From NCBI GenBank assembly GCA_039707655.1, contig CM077676.1, forward strand, positions 381,676,114 to 381,740,113: a stretch of 64,000 bases of DNA. The letters run 5' to 3'. Shown here in pieces: positions 57,251 to 64,000 of the stretch (position 1 is the first letter of the stretch; each line of letters opens with the position of its first letter). A program made the translations under genes and the position numbers. The notes beneath the pieces were generated by a model, which ran no database searches, was not told the origin of the DNA, and saw nothing but the letters and a program-made list of their open reading frames with translations. Source of the stretch: Elymus sibiricus. Lineage: Eukaryota; Streptophyta; Magnoliopsida; Poales; Poaceae.

Positions 57251-58535
57251 ATTCTTGAACAGTGATAGTATTGCAGACCCTAAGACCGAACGCATAGAAA
57301 AACATAAACAAAACAGACTAAACCCAAAACATGATATTCTCAGTGTGGAATCGTGCTGCTTCCTCCAGTATTCCTGGGGCCTCTCATTCCTAAATATGTT
57401 GAGGAAACTTGAGTGGTCATATCATTCCATTAGAGCCAGTCGAGGAGGATGTATATATTCTTCACACTGAACAAATGAGACATGTGATAGAGCAATAAGA
57501 ATCTGGGATCCTTTATCTCATCTCTAGCTATATGTTTAGTTGAGCAAGCAAAATGAGATGGCAAAAGGAAGAGAGAAGATGTAAGACGAACGCGGATCCA
57601 TTCTTTTATGAAGGTATGTGAATCAGTAAATGGTTATGAGAGGTCATCCAATCAATGTAATATAAGTAACCCATAATGGTACTAATTAAGTAATGCCTTC
57701 ACCAATAGAAGCAAGGTTTGCGGCTGGCCCCATTAACGACTTACTAGTAAGTTTTGCATGTTACACCACCAAAACGCAAAGAAAGTTTGTGTGGGCTTCG
57801 CATTCACCAAGCTCTTTTTCAGAAAATAATTCACGAGTGGAATGATGACCTCAGTGCCATGCCCCAAGTAGCATTGCTATCACCTGATGATTAATTTTCT
57901 TTTGATCGAATGTTAATCAAACAAGTATTCTTTGACAAATTGGAACATATCAAAGTTCCGCATTCATTCAGGTCGTTCATTACCATTGCGCAACAAACTA
58001 TTCCATGTTCAATGACTGTCACACTGTCCTGAGCATCCCACATGGACCCAACTAACATCGCCGGCCAAATAGATCCTCGTGCAATAACTCTCTAATCACT
58101 GCAGTGTTCATCCCAGAGCATTGCTCCCTGTGCATAGAAAATGAAACTTGTTAGCTGTTTCAAGTGTTTGATCAGCCATACTATTAACCGTGATTGGTTA
58201 TTCCAACAATTGTAATTCCTGCACAACTAGATTAATCTGTCTCGCAAGTGTCATTAACCATTTCTTATTGGCGAAGATTAACTCCTATTGGCTAACAGAG
58301 AGTGCTGTTTAAGAACAATCAACTAAGACCACGGAGCCATGGCCAAGCAAAACTGCTACATGTTGGCACATTGAGTAGTGGATGAGCTCATAGGTCAGTG
58401 GTGGGAGTGCGGTGGTGTTGCCCCATTCACCTGTGTTCGACCCCTCTCACATTCTCTCTTTAATACAACTAGATGACCCGTTGCGCCCATGCCGCAAAAA
58501 GCGAGAGCAAACCGAGTATTCAAACCATGTATATG
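57251..58535. other. Intergenic DNA without recognised genes
   Basis: No domain is visible in any frame. The segment near 58478 (ACTAGATGACCCGTTGCGCC) resembles termini of a common plant repeat, but I cannot delimit it. Confidence 0.4.
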
Positions 58536-58630
58536 TTTTTTTTTCGAAACGGAGGCAAAAGATTTGCCTCATCGATTAATTAAGAAGAAGAGAATTGCCC
58601 AGTTAATTAACGGAAAACCGGGCTGACTGA
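58536..58630 (-). mobile_element. Retroposon 3' tail (LINE/SINE type), minus strand
   Basis: A T9 run is followed by CGAAACGGAGGCAAAAG and ATTTGCCTCATCGATTAATT and then AGAATTGCCCAGTTAATT. This is a layout I associate with reversed 3' ends of Triticeae LINE-type retroposons. Related to 13119-13190. No target duplication found. Confidence 0.5.
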
Positions 58631-60351
58631 TACATGATAGACTAAAAGAATGTAATGGGATCACTTGATAATAGCATACGATGCACATCAGAATATTTAG
58701 ACACAGTCGATGCATAACATTATAAGAGGCATAAGATCAGTTTACGATAGCTTATTTTCATTACTTTTATCAAGCAGGCACATAGGTAGAGATGCATCAT
58801 ATAGACACCTTTGAATTTGCTATATATGATTGGTAGTGTTATGACGAATATGTAGCAGTACCAATACAACCGAGGGGATACATCAATATTAGGAAGTCTC
58901 GTTGCGCCGTACTATAAGTATGAGCGTAGATAGATAAAGCCTATATTTCTCTCTTCCTTAAGATGCTCTACAATAGCCCCATAATACACGGTTATAACTG
59001 GCTTTTTGCGCCACAGATGGACGATCTATAATATCTATGCTATGAGGAAATCCATAAGGAAAGAAAAACCAATGTGGAGAGCAAAAGAGCATTATAAACA
59101 TGAAGTTTGGTACACAAGCTAGATATATGTGACATTGAAGGTTTACGATAGTGCCCTCATGGGGAGTGAACGGTTAGACACAGGCGGAGACGCTTTGCCT
59201 TGCGCCTGAAGGTGAAGGCATACATCATTCCTTCATCTATGTTTGCTATGTGAAGAACTCCGTCCAGTTTGTTGTTAAGGTGGCCCTGTCAGCAGCTCCT
59301 TCCAGAGAAATGTTTTCACTTGTAAAGTAGTAGACCATAAAGGAACCTGCACCCTACAAACAGGGAAATATCAAAATTGGAGGAAGGTGAACTGGAAAAA
59401 AATAGTAACTTCACACGAGAAAAATAACCTCTCCAATATGTACAAATACAATCGGTTTAATATGAAACGAAACAAAAACAGAAACACAAATCAAGAGAAA
59501 TAAATTAAGAAATGCATACCGGACCATGCTAAGCACCTTTAGTTTGAACATAGGTCAGGCTGCTAAACCAAATACACAAAAAAATAGTTAGGCAATATTT
59601 CAAGAGAATGAATGAATTAATAAGATGGAGAGCTGCATTATCATCATTAACAAGGAAAAAGCATAGGCAATGAAGAATATTTGTTTTATAGTAGGTATGA
59701 ACATAAATATAGACATGCACAGGATATTCTTCCACAATATGTAGCATAGGCAATGAAGAATATTTGTTTTATAGTAGGCATGAACATAAATATAGACATA
59801 CACAGGATATTCTTCCACAATATGTACAATTTAATTTATAGAAATCCATGTTGTTTTATAGTAGGAAGAACACACTTCCATCGACAAAAATACAAAATTG
59901 AAATGTAAGATTCAAGTAACTATACAGATAGGCAACACAATAGAATGTAAGACATGATAACATAGAGCACTGTGTCCAGGAGCAGTTCTTAGGAACAGCA
60001 GTCAATTACATCATATAGTAATTGGATCCAAAACCGTCAACCCATGGTACCTTTTCTACAGAAAAAGCACACAAAAATATGGTATAAAAGCTTCTTCTGA
60101 TCTTCTCTACCAAATATGATCAGTCTGATCTTCGTGACTATGATCAGTCTGATAAAATATGCAAGCGATATGATACTACCAAAAAGATGAACACAAACTT
60201 GTGACTTTGTGAGTTTCCTTATGCACAAATCAGAATAGATGTGTACTGAAAGTCGAAAGATATTCAAGCTTCCAGACGAAAAAGTTCGATAAAATAACTC
60301 AGGATGTTGCAATCAGCTGACATTATACTGCAACCTAGTGTTCGCCACGAG
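58631..60351. other. Intergenic DNA with an 83-bp tandem duplication
   Basis: AT-rich and without a recognised gene. The duplication lies at 59661-59826. Confidence 0.45.
59661..59826. repeat. 83-bp tandem duplication
   Basis: Units 59661-59743 and 59744-59826 start GCATAGGCAATGAAGAATAT and differ at two bases. Confidence 0.95.
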
Positions 60352-63300
60352 CTAAAGTGATCCTCTTTCGTGGCCACAAGCTAAAGTTATCCTCTTTCGC
60401 GGGTCTGTAGGTGCTAAACAGAGTTCGTTAGAAAGAGAATTAAAGAACAGAAGAACAGCAGTACATAATTTTCTTTTTCTTCGTCTGCACTCACCTCTCT
60501 TGTTGCTGACGCTGCGAATGCCAGTGTGTGGAGCTCCGTGTTTCTTTCTGTGTTTGGTAGTTCTTTCCTGCAATCGACCGGCAAAATAGTAAGCTGATAT
60601 TAAAGTGTTTAAAATGTTTCCACCCGATGTACAGGTAATGTCTTTTGAATAAGTTGTGTGAATGGTAGACGCACTTGGTTTGATCGCGTTTGTCCGGAGC
60701 TTCCATAGGGGAGCAGTGCCGATGGCCGATTGATCTGAGCTTGCTGGGGCGAACCGCATGGGCTGTACATTGGTCTTGAAGAAGATTTCAAAGAGCAGAA
60801 CCAACAATATCTAGTCATATGCATACTGTCATCATGACCGATGCGGATGATGTCAATTTCCAAGCTCGCATCTGATGTTTCTTCTTTGACAGCCACCTTC
60901 TGCAAGCAATGGTTAAGCTTTCATGATGGGTGATCTCTTGATGTTTTTTAAGCCACAGTGAAGTGGAAAACACGGGATATTAGCTATTTCTGTTTAAAAT
61001 GTGGACCAAAAAGTTTGGGCATTCGCACATGAATTAGTAGACAAACAACCAAAAATCTTATAGATACTTGCCATCAACAGCTATTTGTTGATTCAGTTAT
61101 ATTAATACATCTTTTACAGTGCAACTTCTGTAAGCAACTGCAAGTAACAGATTCATTGGACAGGCGTGAACTATCTGTTGGTAAATGTTGCACTAACGTC
61201 CAGGTTATTAAGTTATTCAACTTATTTTGTTTATTAATGTGTGTTCAAATGCACCAAGAAGGATTTATATTAGCTAATGTAGCCAGCATTTTTGGTGGCC
61301 GCGAAGACGGTACTTTTGTTGGGATCTTAAGGCGTATGCACATGCATCTATGGCCATAATAACTATCTATCCTTTGTAGCCAAATACAGGGAGATATTAT
61401 GTACGGTTGGACTTGCATGATGCATTGGGAAGAAAATATCCTGCACTGGCAAGGCTAAAGAAGCTAAAAATCGCATTCGTATTGTACATAGTAGGCTCGA
61501 AGAGAAAGAGGAGGACGGACCTGAGTGGGATCAGAGACCCCATAGGATCTTGGATACCTGTGCTGAGCTTGCCGGTGGGTGCAGCCATGGCGCAGGCCGT
61601 TGTTCAGGACGGCTGTCAGGACAGTGGATCTGCGCCGTAGGCACGTCACTGGATAAACCGTCAAATGCTTAACAAGCCCTGCATTCGGCTAAGCATAGAA
61701 AAGTAGCGAATAGAAGGTGGAGTCAACTAAAACAAATTTTGATCAAAACTGACATTAAAATAAGGAAAACTGTATGGAACAAAAAATATCACCAAATGCT
61801 GGACTACTTTATTTGTAATATTGTTCATCAGACACGTTTAAGGATCCAAATTCACACAACAAGTTTGTTATTTCTAGATTCATTTATCCATAAAGCATGA
61901 AGCAAACTTAGTAACTTCAAGACATACCATGAACAAGAGCATAATTAATCTACCCAGATTGTCAGACACGGATAGCTGAGATAGCAAACGCATCAGAACT
62001 AAAACACACTAAGAACAACAAAAACATGCACCTATTGGCCTAATTATTTGATGCACATCTTTAACACGGCCCTGCCTTTGAACTGCACATCTGTGCCACA
62101 GACGACTCAAAACTAAAAATAGAAAAGATCAGAAAATAAGGGGACAAATATTGTATAAACCAGCTAATGGGTTCTTAAACCAAGCCAGCCAACAAAGATA
62201 TAACTTGTGATCAAGATATTCAGTTAGTACCTACTACTACAGATTACTAATTATACTTATACACTCACATATACATTACACATTTTTTTTAAAGAGTAAA
62301 ACAATCTTTAATTCAGTGTTTTGTTAATCGCTCTGAACCAAGCATCGATGCTATCTAAACTCCTATCGTGTGAATTATCAATTGAGTAAATCAAAAGAAT
62401 ACTACAGAACAATCAATATTTGCCTATTTGGTCTAGATGAAGAAGGTTGCTCATATTTATATGTTATAGGAACTCCATACTTTTAAATTACAGATAGCAA
62501 AGATGGTCAAGAGAATACATAATCTATAAAGCAAAGAGGTGGGACAACATTAACTATCATAGAAGAATGTTGTTGCGTTCTCCTTTCGCCCTTTGAGGGC
62601 TTGATCGAGAGTGATAGGGCTACTCCCTTGTTGCTCGCATATCTGGTTCACCTATCCTGCATTAATAAACATAGTGTTACAAACAGATAATATGAACAGA
62701 AAAATATCATTATTTCAACCTAGTTAAAATTGGTCCCGTCAAATAACAAACGATTGCAAATTTGTAGAAAATGAACCGAGATTCCACCAAGTAGTCACAG
62801 GGATCATAGCAATCACAAACCTAACAAAATAAATCTAACACTCTAGTTCCAACACAGGCAAACCCCCCTTGTTTTCAAGCAGTGTCTCAACTCTTACCAA
62901 TCAGTGTAACATCAATCTAGCATTCTTTCACAGATTGGTACTTACAAAACTCACCTTCCTCGGAACCTTTGAAGTGTGTGGAATGCAGATTGGTAAACCA
63001 ACATCAAGAAGTGTGTGGAATGCAGATTGGTAAACCAACATCAAGGGGGTGTAGATCAGCAACTGGGTGTCCAATCTCTGGCAACGTACAAGCCTTCGTA
63101 CTCCATGCAACGCTGTAACAACCAATCATCAAAACACGGTCAATTCTAAAATCAGTGAAAGGCTAACACGAAATATATGTAGCTCAGCCGAACACAAAAC
63201 AACTGGTAATTAAAACCAGAAAAGTTGAATTAGTATCTCACCATAGAGCCAGTAAATTTATCTAAATCAGAGATTTAGAGCAAGTGAGCAACCATGGGGG

Positions 63301-63551
63301 ATTGGGGGATCAGGGGATGAGGTACCTCTCTCGGAAGAGGCAATGGGCTCAGCAGCTGAGCGCCTGAGGGGACTGGGCAGCTCCAGCAGTCCGCCTAACA
63401 GGGGCGGCTCGGCGCGCTGCTGTCCGGTGGTGCGCGCCTGTGCGGACAGCAGCCGGCTGGGCGGGCAGAGGCACTGGAGCGCGCACCTGAGCAGCCGGCC
63501 GGCCGCGCAGAGACAGGCCACGGCAAGTAAACACGACCAATAATCAAGCAA
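60352..63551 (-). ncRNA. Possible spliced minus-strand transcript, coding status unclear
   Basis: A GC-rich first block (63326 to about 63551) ends at a GTACCT donor on the minus strand. Blocks with consistent splice signals follow: 62955-63112 (TTACAG acceptor, GTGAGT donor) and one ending at 62656 (AATGCAG acceptor). Others may lie near 61397-61640, 60609-60905 and 60490-60560 (GATTGCAG acceptor, GTGAGT donor). No conserved domain is seen and frames do not join convincingly. It could be a long noncoding RNA or an unrecognised gene. Confidence 0.3.
62971..63044. repeat. 37-bp perfect tandem duplication
   Basis: Units 62971-63007 and 63008-63044, starting GAAGTGTGTGGAATGCAG, are identical. 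They lie inside a candidate exon. Confidence 0.95.
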
Positions 63552-64000
63552 AAAAACTGTAATCCCATCTCAGTTAGCAATATAAACAATTACACAACAA
63601 TCCAGAATCTCACCCCATTCTTCTTCTAGAGAGGTATCCCAGTCATGACATGGACAAAAAGAGGACGGGTCTGGACAAGGCGATCGCTGGTTGCATTTCA
63701 TAATTAGACATGCTAATACAATACATACTCTAAAAAACCTTGGTTCAAACTCAATAGCCTGTACATTGTAATTGCTAAAAGAAGAGTCAGTAGTTTGCTA
63801 CTTTGCTAAACTACCATTTCATAGCTAATCCCAAAAGAAACAGTACCAGATAGTATGATACCTAACAGCTTCTTATTATTACTGGAAGTATGGTCATAAC
63901 AGAATTAGCAAATTTATTTGTGCGAGGGGAAAAATGAACGGAAACCGCACCGACTGACTACAGTTTCAGGTTCAAATTTTGCACCTTCTTCTCCCCTTTA
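63552..64000. other. Right-edge intergenic DNA
   Basis: Nothing recognisable. Confidence 0.5.

Noticed and set aside
57700..58140. Coding-like minus-strand segment (CTATGCACAGGGAGC onward)
   Set aside because: Several stops and frame changes, and no domain recognised. The evidence is too weak for a feature.

Overview
The window is plant nuclear DNA from a grass, very probably a Triticeae species (wheat, Aegilops or barley relatives). The evidence is deep nesting of large LTR retrotransposons, Stowaway and Tourist MITEs, spliced grass genes and many C-to-T-decayed reading frames. Family assignments come from reading the sequence, without database searches.

Layout. 1-10250: a minus-strand LINE (its 3' end lies before base 1) carrying ORF1 (CCHC) and ORF2 (endonuclease, reverse transcriptase). 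It is split by a 4.43-kb solo-LTR-like insertion (1946-6375) with a 5-bp target duplication. 10378-15480: a Stowaway MITE, a broken minus-strand MYB/SANT-like gene of PIF/Harbinger type, retroposon relics, a second Stowaway, and a Tourist MITE inside another MITE. 15640-16241: an LTR end fragment. 16242-about 36290: a decayed minus-strand gypsy element with gag and protease, no visible RT and a plus-strand antisense ORF. It was split by a 14.5-kb SIRE/Maximus-type copia element (18047-32577) with complete LTRs, PBS, gag, pol, an env-position ORF and PPT. 36384-37616: a truncated, frameshifted syntaxin (Qa-SNARE) gene fragment. 40156-51126: a small gene-like ORF of unknown function broken by a second SIRE-type element (40189-49955, gag plus env-position ORF but no pol) and by a Tourist MITE (50251-50949).

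About 52250-56200 holds the one convincing intact host gene, Mediator subunit MED19. Five coding exons give 203 codons plus stop, behind a 5'-UTR intron and a minimal uORF. Its first intron carries a 59-bp-arm inverted repeat and a SANT-like ORF fragment. 56200-64000 is mostly noncoding, with a C29 tract, an ATTAATCGG-rich block, small retroposons, tandem duplications and a possible minus-strand spliced transcript.

The most interesting pattern is shared by the two SIRE-type elements. In each, the env-position ORF is preceded by what looks like its own promoter: a TATA box resembling that element's LTR TATA box, a GC-rich leader and an intron ending TTCACAG just before the ATG. In the second element an imperfect palindrome, CTCGGTNNNACCGAG, occurs about 12 times upstream of each LTR TATA box. 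About 15 more degenerate copies surround the internal promoter.
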